Shown: piece after piece, positions 54,998 through 63,498 of the stretch | Layout: the number at the start of each line of letters is the position of its first letter | How positions within the stretch are numbered: the first letter of the stretch is position 1 | NCBI RefSeq assembly: GCF_900155865.1 | Contig: NZ_LT707006.1 | Span: forward strand, 703,626-767,625 | Reading direction: 5' to 3' | DNA length: 64,000 nucleotides | From: Bacteroides bouchesdurhonensis | GTDB lineage: Bacteria; Bacteroidota; Bacteroidia; Bacteroidales; Bacteroidaceae | Program-made: the position numbers and the translations under genes | The notes under the pieces: generated by a model | What the model saw: only the letters and a program-made list of their open reading frames with translations | Databases searched by the model: none | Told to the model about the DNA's origin: nothing

Positions 54998-56313
54998 CAT
55001 TAGTTTCCCATTAAAATTGGGACGAATTAAAAATTAAACAAGCTTGGCCCATTTGGTCCGAATCGTTCTTTGTCATTTTGAAATTTAGTTTTATTAAAGA
55101 GGTCTCTCAGATGAGTCTTATCAGTCAATGAGATGCTCAGTATTTGTAACACTTCATATGTACTTCTGTCCAGTTGCATATCGTGTTGAATGATTGCCAC
55201 CAAACAGTAAGCGCATATAGCAGCATATATCTGTATTCGAACAGCATTCTCTGTAGTTCCCCAAAATCTTTTGATTTTAAGGTGCTGCTTGAGCCATTTG
55301 AAAAACAGCTCTACCTGCCAGCGATTTTTATAAAGTTCAGCAACTTGAAGCGCAGATATATGCATCGCATTGGTTATGAATATAAATTCTCGTTCTTGTT
55401 CTTCATCCCAATATTTAACCAGCCTAAGTGGCTCTGGGTAATATTGTTTAGGATAGAATCCTGTCAGAAGTACACTCGCGTCTGAAAGCACATTCTTAGT
55501 CAGCCTGCGTTTCCATTGGATGGATTTGTACCCGAGATTCTTTTTTGCTCTGACAACAAAGTAGGCTTCAATTTGATGAATTTTATATAGCATTTTGAAG
55601 TTGTTATAACCGCGGTCAAAGATGTAATAAGAGCTTGGTTCATAAGGAATTTCAATCATGACTTTAGAATCGTGTACGGATGCTTCCGTGATATGAAAGA
55701 ATGCAGGAATCTGTGTTTCCACCTCATATAATGTATGCACTTTGATACTACCTTTCTTTTTGCGGAATTTTGCCCACCAAAAGACTGAAAGGCACAGGTC
55801 AATAGTTGTCGAATCGAAAGCATAAACGTTACCGCCAAGTTTGAAAATATGATTAGCACACTTTTGTCGTGCTTCGCTAACCAGGTAGTAAGCATATTCT
55901 TCAAAGAGGTGATAGTCTCTATCTTGATTTGCTCTTGCCAGCGATGACTTTGATACATTTTTACCCATTCCTAAATGATAACATTTGGAATAATGAGCTT
56001 CAAGAGCAACTATCAAATCTCGTAGACTATCACGATTAGAAAGTTGGTCAAACATCAAAGCAAGTAGTTGATTCCAGCAGGTGAAGTGCTTCACATATTT
56101 GTCGCCATCATACTTGGTGACTATGCGGTTAAACTTACTTCGATTCAGAAATGAAGCCAATTGAGCGAAAACGTATTTGTCTTGGAACATATGCCATCGG
56201 ATTAATCTGATGCAAAGCTACAAATTCAAGTCCGTTCGCTCGGAGAATCGCTGTAACTAACTAAATTTCAAATATTTCAAAGAACTCTTTTAGATTTTAA
56301 TGGGACAGTAATG
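54998..56313 (-). mobile_element. IS4-family insertion sequence
   Basis: About 1.3 kb with imperfect terminal inverted repeats: CATTAGTTTCCCATTAAAAT (54998-55017) against the complement of 56294-56313, matching at 18 of 20 positions. A single transposase gene on the minus strand fills it. I could not find a convincing target duplication, so the outer limits may be off by a few bases (the repeats may start at 55002 and 56309). It separates the Abi gene from the glycosidase gene. Confidence 0.8.
55027..56190 (-). CDS. IS4-family transposase
   Basis: A 387-residue DDE transposase with a DUF4372-type N-terminus (MFQDKYVFAQLASFLNRSKF...HFTCWNQLLALMFDQLSNRDSLRDL). The catalytic Asp lies in VYAFDSTTIDLCL, the second Asp in YYIFDRGYNNFKML, and the YREK-like glutamate region in YKNRWQVELFFKWLKQHLKIKRFWG. 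The frame is full length, so the element may be active. Confidence 0.92.
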   Translation of the reverse strand: MFQDKYVFAQLASFLNRSKFNRIVTKYDGDKYVKHFTCWNQLLALMFDQLSNRDSLRDLIVALEAHYSKCYHLGMGKNVSKSSLARANQDRDYHLFEEYAYYLVSEARQKCANHIFKLGGNVYAFDSTTIDLCLSVFWWAKFRKKKGSIKVHTLYEVETQIPAFFHITEASVHDSKVMIEIPYEPSSYYIFDRGYNNFKMLYKIHQIEAYFVVRAKKNLGYKSIQWKRRLTKNVLSDASVLLTGFYPKQYYPEPLRLVKYWDEEQEREFIFITNAMHISALQVAELYKNRWQVELFFKWLKQHLKIKRFWGTTENAVRIQIYAAICAYCLVAIIQHDMQLDRSTYEVLQILSISLTDKTHLRDLFNKTKFQNDKERFGPNGPSLFNF

Positions 56314-56325
56314 TTTTCTTTAATA

Positions 56326-57846
56326 TCAGAAAATCCTCAGCACTAATCCGGGATCCGAACAATCATCTTTTGATGCGTTCATCAACCCTACAGTACGTAT
56401 CACTTCTCCCGGTATTGTCAAAAAGTTCCCTTTTACTGAAACTTTTTTGGTAATATTCACCGGTATATCCCCTGCCAAATCTTGTGCATAGATTTTATGC
56501 TTCTTCAATTTCACAGATGAAGGAAAAACGATTGTAATATCTTTGAAGTAACCGAAGATACCAATGGGAGAATCGTAGTTCTCAACCGCTATTTTTACGG
56601 AAACTTCTTTCGAAACGTATTCATGACCTAATGCACGTCCTATGCTGGCAATGGCAACAGCACCATTGGGATAACGGGAAGCAAGAATAAATGGTCTATC
56701 TTCACCTGAATCGGAAACTTCGGGTAAAGGCATCCCTCTACTAACTCTGGCAGGTGCTTCGGCAGTTAATCGGGTACCGACAGGGCGACTCGTATTCCAA
56801 GTTTCACGATCTTGCAAAACCCAATAATCATTTAACTTTTCGTTATCTATTGCCACCGATTCTTTTCCGACTCCGAATGGTTCCGCTATCCGATGCCATC
56901 TTACTCCACGAACGACCTCGTCCAACCGATGTTTCATATCCCGTATTGCAGGAGGAAAAACAAAATCCTGAGTTCCATTCGGTAGATTCCCGACAAATGG
57001 ATGACGCATCACTCCGATAGCACATCCTAATCCGGCCGCGATATATGGTTCATCTTCGCAGTTGATAATACCTTTAGCATTTCCTTGCGCTTTGTAAGGT
57101 AGTAAATCACAAATTCGTTGTATGGTGACCGGTTGTGCTATCACGTTTTCTACGTCATACGTACGGAAAGCGTCACTAAACTCTATAAAACTATTCTGAA
57201 AGGCGTGTTCAATGCATAAACGAGGTGCATACTGCTTACCGATAGTAGTCAGCATCTTTCTCCATGCTTCATCTTTTTCATGAGCTCCCCAATCTACTTT
57301 CCAATAGTCAAAGCCTGCTGCATTTGCAGCCTTGATACGTTCTGTCCAGTATTCTTCTTCAGGAATATCAGAGAAGATCTCAGCTTTTTGTGCACAAATC
57401 CATCCGCCTGCTCCTTTCCATCCTTTTTCTTTGATGCGATCCGTCAGTTGTTTCAAACGGCTGGCAGCATCTCCACGAAATGATGGAAACCGACCGGGAT
57501 CTAGTTCTACAGTTCCTAAATACTTATTTGGCGTGTGATTGACATCTTTAGGGATATCCCATGAATCGTCCATTACGAAGTATAGATCTTTGCGGATAGA
57601 TGGATAACAGTCTACCCAATTCTGGTAAGTACCCTTACCAAACATATATTCCTCGTTCATGGCTTCTCTGGTTGGGTCAGAACCCTGATAGCTTACTACG
57701 TAGCCTTGCAAATTCCAGGTGCATAAGTAATCCGGAGCTTTAGACGGTTCATCCGGTACTAAACTTCTTAAAGACGATTGCTGCCCGGTTATAGATAAAG
57801 AAACAGCACAAAAGGCTGCTAGTAGTGATGTCTTGATATGTTTCAT
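56326..57846 (-). CDS. secreted glycosidase, alpha-galactosidase-like (clan GH-D type)
   Basis: An exported protein. I start at 57846 (MKHIKTSLLAAFCAVSLSITGQ, signal peptide), giving 506 residues; the frame extends 19 codons upstream. It has a TIM-barrel pattern of the GH27/GH36 clan: YFVMDDSWDIP near residue 105, KEKGWKGAGGWICAQ, and FDYWKVDWGAH with the KVD aspartate as likely nucleophile, followed by PRLCIEHA. The C-terminal ~110 residues are a beta-sandwich. It probably releases an alpha-linked sugar such as galactose, but the family call is from motifs only. A minus-strand -7 element TAACTTTG lies at 57905-57912. The IS4 element is directly downstream, so any former operon partner has been cut off. 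Confidence 0.65.
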   Translation of the reverse strand: MKHIKTSLLAAFCAVSLSITGQQSSLRSLVPDEPSKAPDYLCTWNLQGYVVSYQGSDPTREAMNEEYMFGKGTYQNWVDCYPSIRKDLYFVMDDSWDIPKDVNHTPNKYLGTVELDPGRFPSFRGDAASRLKQLTDRIKEKGWKGAGGWICAQKAEIFSDIPEEEYWTERIKAANAAGFDYWKVDWGAHEKDEAWRKMLTTIGKQYAPRLCIEHAFQNSFIEFSDAFRTYDVENVIAQPVTIQRICDLLPYKAQGNAKGIINCEDEPYIAAGLGCAIGVMRHPFVGNLPNGTQDFVFPPAIRDMKHRLDEVVRGVRWHRIAEPFGVGKESVAIDNEKLNDYWVLQDRETWNTSRPVGTRLTAEAPARVSRGMPLPEVSDSGEDRPFILASRYPNGAVAIASIGRALGHEYVSKEVSVKIAVENYDSPIGIFGYFKDITIVFPSSVKLKKHKIYAQDLAGDIPVNITKKVSVKGNFLTIPGEVIRTVGLMNASKDDCSDPGLVLRIF

Positions 57847-57919
57847 GGTGATGTGAGTATAAATCAGATAAATTAATGTACAAAGTTTTTTTGTGATCTT
57901 CATCCAAAGTTATCGGTCT

Positions 57920-58267
57920 TTAGATCGTTTCCGAAGCTAGAAGATTCTCTTTTGCGTTGGGGGAATGCTGAAAAATAGCACCAACTATTTGGCAATGATT
58001 CAATTCCTTACAGTCACCACAGGTATTAAATCCTTTTTCGGATACACATTTTCGGATTCCGCAATAATTGCTGCAAAATGCAAATTTCACCCCATCAGTA
58101 CGGCAGCCCATACAATTTATGGTCTCTGCTGTGATTTCCGGTGTGTTGTTCATTTCACTCCATTTTTGAGCAGTCTTTTCTCTTAATTCATTATCATTTT
58201 TGACAGTGGCTATGCGGGCTTCGCAACTTTCGCAATCTAGTCCGCAACATGCAATTAATTGTTTCAT
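57920..58267 (-). CDS. DUF3795 cysteine-rich protein
   Basis: A 115-residue soluble protein with 13 cysteines in the DUF3795 pattern: IACCGLDCESCEAR at the N-terminus, INCMGCRTDG, FCSNYCGIRKC and FNTCGDCKELNHC. It is presumably a metal- or cluster-binding protein; the function is not known. It precedes the glycosidase gene on the same strand, but a -7-like element between them suggests separate expression. The ~120 bp before the IS remnants hold nothing I can identify. Confidence 0.85.
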   Translation of the reverse strand: MKQLIACCGLDCESCEARIATVKNDNELREKTAQKWSEMNNTPEITAETINCMGCRTDGVKFAFCSNYCGIRKCVSEKGFNTCGDCKELNHCQIVGAIFQHSPNAKENLLASETI

Positions 58268-58390
58268 TGTTTTTTTATTTCTGACCTTTCAGTTCTTAGT
58301 TCCTGTTAAAAAATGGCTGAAATTTTTTCTACTAAAGTTTCTGTATCAGCCGGATCGTTGCTTTCTTTGAAGTGACCAAACTTAAAAAAA

Positions 58391-58482
58391 ATATATCAGA
58401 CTGATTTAACGGAAACAGAGTGGCAATATATAACAAAAGTGTTGAAGTTGCAAGAAAGAAAGCGAAAATATAATTTACGAAT
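58391..58482 (+). pseudogene. N-terminal stub of an IS5-type transposase
   Basis: The frame reads YQTDLTETEWQYITKVLKL then QERKRKYNLR, the typical opening of Bacteroides IS5-family transposases (YQTDLTD-x-QW...). The codon before it is ATA where ATG is expected. Homology stops exactly at the terminal repeat of the ISAs1 fragment (58483), showing that the ISAs1 copy landed inside this element. Only about 30 codons remain. Confidence 0.7.
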
Positions 58483-59142
58483 CCCGGCTTTTTCATTTAA
58501 GAAATATTGTTCCTCGCTTGTTATTGTAGTAAAAATCCCTATATTCGCGTACAGCGATGCTGAAGCACCGCATTAGGTGTTTCTTCTCATCGTTCATTTT
58601 TATTTTTTTTATAGGCAGAATTCAATAAAATATGATGTTGATATTGTTTTCCGCCTTTGTTTCTGCGATAGCAAAAATACGGTTTATTCCACTGACATAC
58701 AACTTTTTACACGTAATATTACTAAAGAAAAAACACCTTGACTGTCTTCGTGGCAGCATCCTGACTCATATTTGAGAAAATTTGTATCCTCAGCCCCTGA
58801 ATACCGCAGAACAAGTATGGGAAACTTCAAACACAAACTTGAAGACATACTCATGCTTGTCATATTGGGGAGACTCAGCAAGTGTATTACCAGAGCTGAA
58901 ATACTTCAATTTGGCAAACGTCACTTGAAACGCCTGCGGGCGAAAGGACTATTTCCGTATGGGTTACCCCCGGAAGCTACGCTTTGCCGTGTGTTTCAAT
59001 GCATAGACGATGAAAAAATGGCTGAGCGAATGTCTGCTTTTGCAGACGTTTTCCGCAAGGAAATATCCTCTTCGGCAACTGACATCATTTGTATTGATGG
59101 CAAGGCCATGCGAGGTACCTTGTACGAAAACGGACGTAACCC
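58483..59142 (+). mobile_element. truncated ISAs1-family element
   Basis: It begins with a terminal repeat CCCGGCTTTTTCATTTAAG (58483-58501), one mismatch from that of the intact copy at 52248-53780, and follows that copy in inverse orientation through the leader (58502-58771) and the first ~124 transposase codons (58772-59142), with about 5-10% differences. Homology ends abruptly at GGACGTAACCC (near 59142), where the NTF2/cupin mosaic begins. The transposase is therefore dead. Divergence shows that it is older than the intact copy and not a fresh duplicate. Confidence 0.85.
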
Positions 59143-59160
59143 AATAATAATTAGAACGGT

Positions 59161-59682
59161 ATGAAATCATTAGTCATTACAGCAATGTGGTTCTTGACTT
59201 TAACAGTCGGAGCAAACGCACAGGAGAATCAGAAAGTATTCGCCGCCGAGGAAGAGGCAATCGTGGATTTGTCCAACAGCAAATGGGACTGGATGTCGGA
59301 GAAGAATGTGGAGCGGCTGGCGGAACTCTTGGAAACCATCCGCACGGGTAGCATCTGGTACAAGAAAGCCGAGATACACGATGTGCAGGTGAAGTTTGCC
59401 GCAGGAACGGCAACGGTTTACAGCCGCATCCATCTGAACTCGGTGGTCGGCGGTAACTCCGTGCGCTTCCCTTTTATCGTGACGGAAGTATACCCCAATC
59501 CAAACTTCACGGGCGAAGTATGGCTCGCCCCTCTAACAGAGAAGAAAGAGTTGAACGTCCCGATGGCAAACGTCACCTTCGAGCCGGGTTGTCGCAACAG
59601 TTGGCACTCGCATAAGGCAGGGCAGCTCCTGATAGCCACAGCAGGCATCGGTAACCACCACGACAAAGCCCGTAGCCGATGA
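59161..59682 (+). pseudogene. NTF2-like/cupin fusion remnant
   Basis: The frame opens with a signal peptide (MKSLVITAMWFLTLTVGANAQ) and an NTF2-like (DUF4440/SnoaL-type) domain, but the segment normally between KNVERLAEL and LETIRTGSIWYKK is missing, an in-frame deletion of about 20 codons. After FPFIVTEVY it switches to an interior cupin piece (PNFTGEVWLAPLTEKK...VTFEPGCRNSWHSHKAGQLL), then runs off frame after LLIATAG. These are pieces of two genes joined by deletions. A product of 173 residues could be made, but neither domain is complete. Confidence 0.75.
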
Positions 59683-59895
59683 AATGTTTTGGTTCGACAT
59701 CTGGCGCGTGCGTCTTCAAATGGCACGCAAGTTCGTGGAAACCATCAACTGACACGGAGGAAATGCCACGTTGGTGGAACTGCCTAAATCGGGATTTATG
59801 GGAATACGCATTTCTTGATGCAGGACTTGAATAATGGTGAATTGGCGGGATTGCTTAATGAATGGCTAACGAAGAATCAATTATCAAATAAATAG
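59645..59895 (+). pseudogene. C-terminal remnant of an alpha/beta hydrolase
   Basis: From 59645 the frame reads PVADEMFWFDIWRVRLQMA then RKFVETIN, an in-frame TGA (59750-59752), then HGGNATLVELPKSGFMG. A frameshift near 59805 continues in another frame as THFLMQDLNNGELAGLLNEW to a TAG at 59893-59895. Together this matches the C-terminus of Bacteroides alpha/beta hydrolases of the type ...GGNATLVELP..GxTHFxxxDLNN. One stop and one frameshift make it a dead fragment. Confidence 0.65.
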
Positions 59896-59910
59896 TTTTA
59901 GACATAATTC

Positions 59911-59940
59911 CCTAAAGAAAGATTAAAATCTTTTTTTAGG
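59911..59940. terminator. intrinsic terminator downstream of the aldo/keto reductase genes
   Basis: CCTAAA-G-AAAGATT (59911-59924) against AATCTTT-T-TTTAGG (59927-59940): a 14-bp stem with one G-T position and a 2-nt loop, AT-rich on both arms. It lies 21 bp past the stop of the 281-residue reductase on the minus strand. Confidence 0.7.
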
Positions 59941-59961
59941 AAAAAGGTTATACCTGTCGGA

Positions 59962-60807
59962 TTATCCGTAAGTTCCGATAAGGTACTTAACAAATTGAGG
60001 GTCTCCAAATGACACAGTACCCACATCCTGCTGATTGAGAGTGGCAATGTGTGTCATTTCTTCATCAGTGAGAGTGAAGTCAAAGACGTCAAGGTTCTGG
60101 CGCATACGCTCCACATGCGTGCTCTTGGGGATAGCGACTATTCCACGCTGGGTCAGCCAGCGGAGAGCCACCTGTGCGGCTGTCTTGCCGTATCGTTTAC
60201 CGATTTCTGTAAGCAGGGGATTATTTGTGACCCCGTCAGCACCTTGCCCGCCGAGAGGTCCCCACGCCATCATCTTGGTATCGAACTCGGAAAGCGTGGG
60301 CTGTATGCCGCTCTGCTGGACGAGAACATTGCACTGCAACTGGTTGACCATCGGTTTGATGTCAACATAGTGGGCAAAATCGAAAAAACGTCCTGCCTGA
60401 AAATTGCTGACACCTATTGCGCGAACCTTGCCGTCGCGATAGGCTTTTTCCATAGCCCGCCATGTGCCGAACACATCTCCATAAGCTTGGTGTATCAGCA
60501 ACAAGTCGATATAGTCGGTGCGGAGTTTACGGAGACTCTCGCCAATACTCTTGGCGGCCTTTTCTTCCCCGGCATTTGAAATCCACACTTTCGACACAAG
60601 AAACAGATCATTACGGTTGATACCGCTCTTGGCAACGGCATTGCCGACACCTTCTTCGTTGAAATAGGCCTGCGCCGTGTCAATAAGGCGGTAGCCGACA
60701 TTCAGGGCATCGCTTACGCATCGCTCACATTTTTCAGGAGCTACGAGAAATACGCCGTAGCCCAACAGGGGCATGTTAACCCCATTGCTCAATTTTATTG
60801 TCTCCAT
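59962..60807 (-). CDS. aldo/keto reductase
   Basis: A 281-residue NADPH-dependent aldo/keto reductase of the AKR5-like prokaryotic type. The catalytic tetrad is readable: Asp in RLIDTAQAY, Tyr in the same segment (AQAYFNEE), Lys in LFLVSKVW, and His in DLLLIHQAYG. The cofactor end (GIVAIPKSTHVERMRQNLDVFDF) is intact. It reduces aldehydes or ketones in the cytoplasm; the natural substrate is unknown. It is the second gene of a minus-strand pair, 46 bp after a homologous reductase, and the region is visibly richer in GC than its surroundings, suggesting a separate origin. Confidence 0.93.
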   Translation of the reverse strand: METIKLSNGVNMPLLGYGVFLVAPEKCERCVSDALNVGYRLIDTAQAYFNEEGVGNAVAKSGINRNDLFLVSKVWISNAGEEKAAKSIGESLRKLRTDYIDLLLIHQAYGDVFGTWRAMEKAYRDGKVRAIGVSNFQAGRFFDFAHYVDIKPMVNQLQCNVLVQQSGIQPTLSEFDTKMMAWGPLGGQGADGVTNNPLLTEIGKRYGKTAAQVALRWLTQRGIVAIPKSTHVERMRQNLDVFDFTLTDEEMTHIATLNQQDVGTVSFGDPQFVKYLIGTYG

Positions 60808-60853
60808 ATTGTTTTTGATAATTACACATTAACATTATACCAATAAAGATAGT

Positions 60854-61699
60854 TTAACGTATAGTGTGGGTGCTGATGCCTCTGACCGTCGCCAAGTCCA
60901 TATCGTCATATATCGGGCTTTTGCCGGTGTCAAGCCGGGCTATAGCTGCCATTTCTTCCGAGGATAGAGAAAAATCGAATATATTGAGGTTCTCTGCCAT
61001 CCTCTCCTTGCGGACGCTCTTGGGTATCACCACCACATTGCGCTGGTTAAGCCACCGCAATATCACTTGCCCGACACTCTTGCCATGTTTTTCCGCTATC
61101 CCTGCAAGCACCGGATTATGGAATATATCGTTCTGCCCCTCGGCAAACGGGGCCCATGCTTCATGAACGATACCCTCTTTGGCAAGAAACTCGTTTGTGG
61201 CTTTCTGCTGATGAAACGGATTGGTCTCAACTTGATTGACCATCGGCTTTATCCCGTTGTGGAGGAAAAGGTCGAGCAGCCGCTCATCGGTGAAACTCGT
61301 CACACCGATTGCATGTATGCGCCCTTCTTTGTAAAGCCGTTCAAGGGCACGCCATGCGGCATAGTAATTCCCATACGGCTTATGCAGGAGATAGAGGTCA
61401 AGGTAATCAAGACCGAGATTGCTCATGGACTTGTCGAAAGCCCGCAACACATCATCGATCTCATAGTCTTGTACCCATAGCTTTGTCGTCACGAATATCT
61501 CCTCACGCTTTATCCCACTGTTGCGGATTGCAGCCCCGACCTCTTTCTCGTTGAAATATGAAGAAGCCGTATCTATCATACGATATCCGGTTTCAAGGGC
61601 ATCGCTTACACAACGCTCCGTTTCATTCTGAGGAATCTGGAATACTCCATATCCGATAGACGGCATCATGACGCTGTTGTTTAACCTCACTTGTTTCAT
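60854..61699 (-). CDS. aldo/keto reductase
   Basis: Start at 61699 (MKQVRLNNSVMMPSIGYGVFQ), giving 281 residues; the in-frame ATG at 61726 would add nine residues that the family lacks. The tetrad is Asp and Tyr in RMIDTASSYFNEKE, Lys in IFVTTKLW and His in DLYLLHKPYG; the NADPH-binding NVVVIPKSVRKERMAENL is present. It is homologous to the next gene but clearly diverged. It is divergent from an AraC-type regulator (125 bp between starts), which probably controls both reductases. Confidence 0.93.
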   Translation of the reverse strand: MKQVRLNNSVMMPSIGYGVFQIPQNETERCVSDALETGYRMIDTASSYFNEKEVGAAIRNSGIKREEIFVTTKLWVQDYEIDDVLRAFDKSMSNLGLDYLDLYLLHKPYGNYYAAWRALERLYKEGRIHAIGVTSFTDERLLDLFLHNGIKPMVNQVETNPFHQQKATNEFLAKEGIVHEAWAPFAEGQNDIFHNPVLAGIAEKHGKSVGQVILRWLNQRNVVVIPKSVRKERMAENLNIFDFSLSSEEMAAIARLDTGKSPIYDDMDLATVRGISTHTIR

Positions 61700-61759
61700 A
61701 ATCTTATGCTTTATTTTCTGATGCAAAATTACGTAAGGATGTGTGAGTAGCCGTTATAA

Positions 61760-61789
61760 AAATCGTGGCGATATTTTCACAAATCGTGG
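61760..61789 (+). promoter_or_regulatory. 21-bp-spaced direct repeat, likely AraC-family binding site
   Basis: AAATCGTGG occurs at 61760-61768 and 61781-61789, a spacing of 21 bp (two helical turns), as for the half-sites of AraC-family dimers. It stands between the reductase gene and the regulator, just before a -7-like TATTTTTG (61798-61805) that faces the regulator. A site here could activate the reductases and autoregulate the araC-type gene. Confidence 0.65.
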
Positions 61790-61823
61790 TATTTCATTAT
61801 TTTTGTACTCAAAAAGACAGGCT

Positions 61824-62639
61824 ATGATGGAGCATCATGCGATATTCTTTATAGATGACATTACGGGATATGACTTCACGGCTTATCCTGACAACACGGT
61901 GCATGCGTTGTGTCTGAAAGGGAATATGAGTTTCTCCGCTTGGCGCACGAGATTCAATGTGTCAAAAGGAGATTATGCCATATTGCCGACCGGGATAGTC
62001 GCCGGTGACATTCTTCAAAGCGATGACTGCTCATTGATTACCATGAGTTTTAATGGGGCGGTGACATCCAAATGTGGAATAAGAAACGATTACGGAGTTA
62101 TCGGTCATCTCTCATTGTTGCAGAATCCGGTGTTACGGCTTGACGACAAGGATTTCAAAAAATGTAGGGAGGATATATATCGGATTAGGGAGCGTGTCAG
62201 CGAAACGGGACATCTTTTCTATGATGAGATGATTACTTCGATTCTGAAGACACACATTCTTGACCTATATGACATCCATGCAAGAAATAACCGTGATATC
62301 ATGACCAACTCACGTCCCGCTGCACTCATGCGCAGATTCATCGGGATGCTTGTTGACGGCGACTATGAGACCGACAGGACGTTGGAACACTATTCGTCAC
62401 GGCTGTGCATAACCCCGCACTATCTTTCAGAAATAAGTCAGATGCTAAGCTGCCGCCCGGCAACCTACTGGATAGACCGTTTCGTGATAAATGAAATTTC
62501 CCGTCTGCTGGTTCACAAGGAACTTTCATTGACTGACATTGCAGAAAGGCTTAACTTCTCGTCTGTATCTTACCTAAGCCGTTATGTGAGCAAGCATCTT
62601 GGCATATCCCCGTCCGCCTATCGGAAAGCGTTGAAATAA
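61824..62639 (+). CDS. AraC-family transcriptional regulator
   Basis: Start at ATG 61824 (MMEHHAIFFIDDITG), giving 271 residues; the frame opens further up at a GTG, but that stretch overlaps the promoter. An N-terminal cupin-like sensor (KGDYAILPTGIVAGDIL near residue 45-60) is followed from ~170 by the two helix-turn-helix units of AraC: LEHYSSRLCITPHYLSEISQMLSCRPATYW and SLTDIAERLNFSSVSYLSRYVSKHLGISPSAYRK. It most likely controls the divergent aldo/keto reductases in response to a small molecule. Its stop is 22 bp from that of the convergent acetyltransferase gene. Confidence 0.92.
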   Translation: MMEHHAIFFIDDITGYDFTAYPDNTVHALCLKGNMSFSAWRTRFNVSKGDYAILPTGIVAGDILQSDDCSLITMSFNGAVTSKCGIRNDYGVIGHLSLLQNPVLRLDDKDFKKCREDIYRIRERVSETGHLFYDEMITSILKTHILDLYDIHARNNRDIMTNSRPAALMRRFIGMLVDGDYETDRTLEHYSSRLCITPHYLSEISQMLSCRPATYWIDRFVINEISRLLVHKELSLTDIAERLNFSSVSYLSRYVSKHLGISPSAYRKALK

Positions 62640-62661
62640 TTTCGCATGTGCATAATTCAAC

Positions 62662-63246
62662 TCATAACCTCTTCAATATCTTGGCTGGAACGCCTCCGAT
62701 AAGACAATTGCCGGGAAAAGATTGTGTAACCACTGCTCCGGCTGCTACCGTGACATTGTCACCCAACGACACGCCTCCGAGGACAATCGCCCCTGCCCCT
62801 ATCCAGCAGTTATCGCCGATGGTGACAGGACGTGCGTATGTCTTGCAGAAATAAGCCTGCGGATTGTTCTCAAAATCAGGGTTACGCCTTTCCGGCCATT
62901 CCACGGGATGCGAGGCTGTATTTATCTGCACTCCGGGGGCGATGAGCACATTGTTGCCGATTTTGATGGTGTTGCAATCTATGAGGGTACAGCGATAGTT
63001 TATGGACACATTGTTCCCAAGAAATATATTGCAGCCAAACCCGCATATAAATCCGTCGGCTACCGAGCAGTTTTCCCCGACCTCGGCAAACAGTTCTTTC
63101 AACATCGAATAACGCTGCTTCCGTTGTTCGTATGACAGCGAGTTGTATCGTTGCATCCATAGGGTTGCAACCGCTTTCATCTTTATAAACACATCATCGT
63201 GGCAGTCATAGAATTCTCCTGCCATACATCTTTCAAGTTCAGTCAT
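62662..63246 (-). CDS. maltose/galactoside O-acetyltransferase-type enzyme
   Basis: A 194-residue hexapeptide-repeat acetyltransferase. The N-terminal Mac domain starts MTELERCMAGEFYDCHDD. The left-handed beta-helix follows with NIFLGNNVSINYRCTLIDCN, IGNNVLIAPGVQINTASHP (the catalytic His in ASHP) and VTIGDNCWIGAGAIVLGGVSLGDNVTVAAGAVVTQSFP. It transfers acetyl from acetyl-CoA to a sugar hydroxyl. The length is normal. A minus-strand -7-like TAATTTTG stands at 63272-63279. It is the last gene of the GC-richer block. Confidence 0.92.
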   Translation of the reverse strand: MTELERCMAGEFYDCHDDVFIKMKAVATLWMQRYNSLSYEQRKQRYSMLKELFAEVGENCSVADGFICGFGCNIFLGNNVSINYRCTLIDCNTIKIGNNVLIAPGVQINTASHPVEWPERRNPDFENNPQAYFCKTYARPVTIGDNCWIGAGAIVLGGVSLGDNVTVAAGAVVTQSFPGNCLIGGVPAKILKRL

Positions 63247-63498
63247 CGTCTTATGCTATTAATCCCAAATACAAAATTATGAAAATCCGTACATACTGCA
63301 ATGGAGTCCAACGGAAATGAGTAATTTTTCATATTGGTTGCTGTCAATATATGCTGAGCATTCTCCGAATGTAAATCTATTGAAACTTATATCATATCCA
63401 AGTTTGTCAGGTTGATGAACTGAAATATTACTATTTTGATATGGTTTTTCATATGAAAAGTTATATCTTCGAAGCACTTTTAAGATTTAAAGAGCAAA

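Noticed and set aside
54990..56320. Target-site duplication for the IS4-family element
   Set aside because: Flanks share only GTAA-like short matches; no duplication of the expected length was found, so none is claimed.
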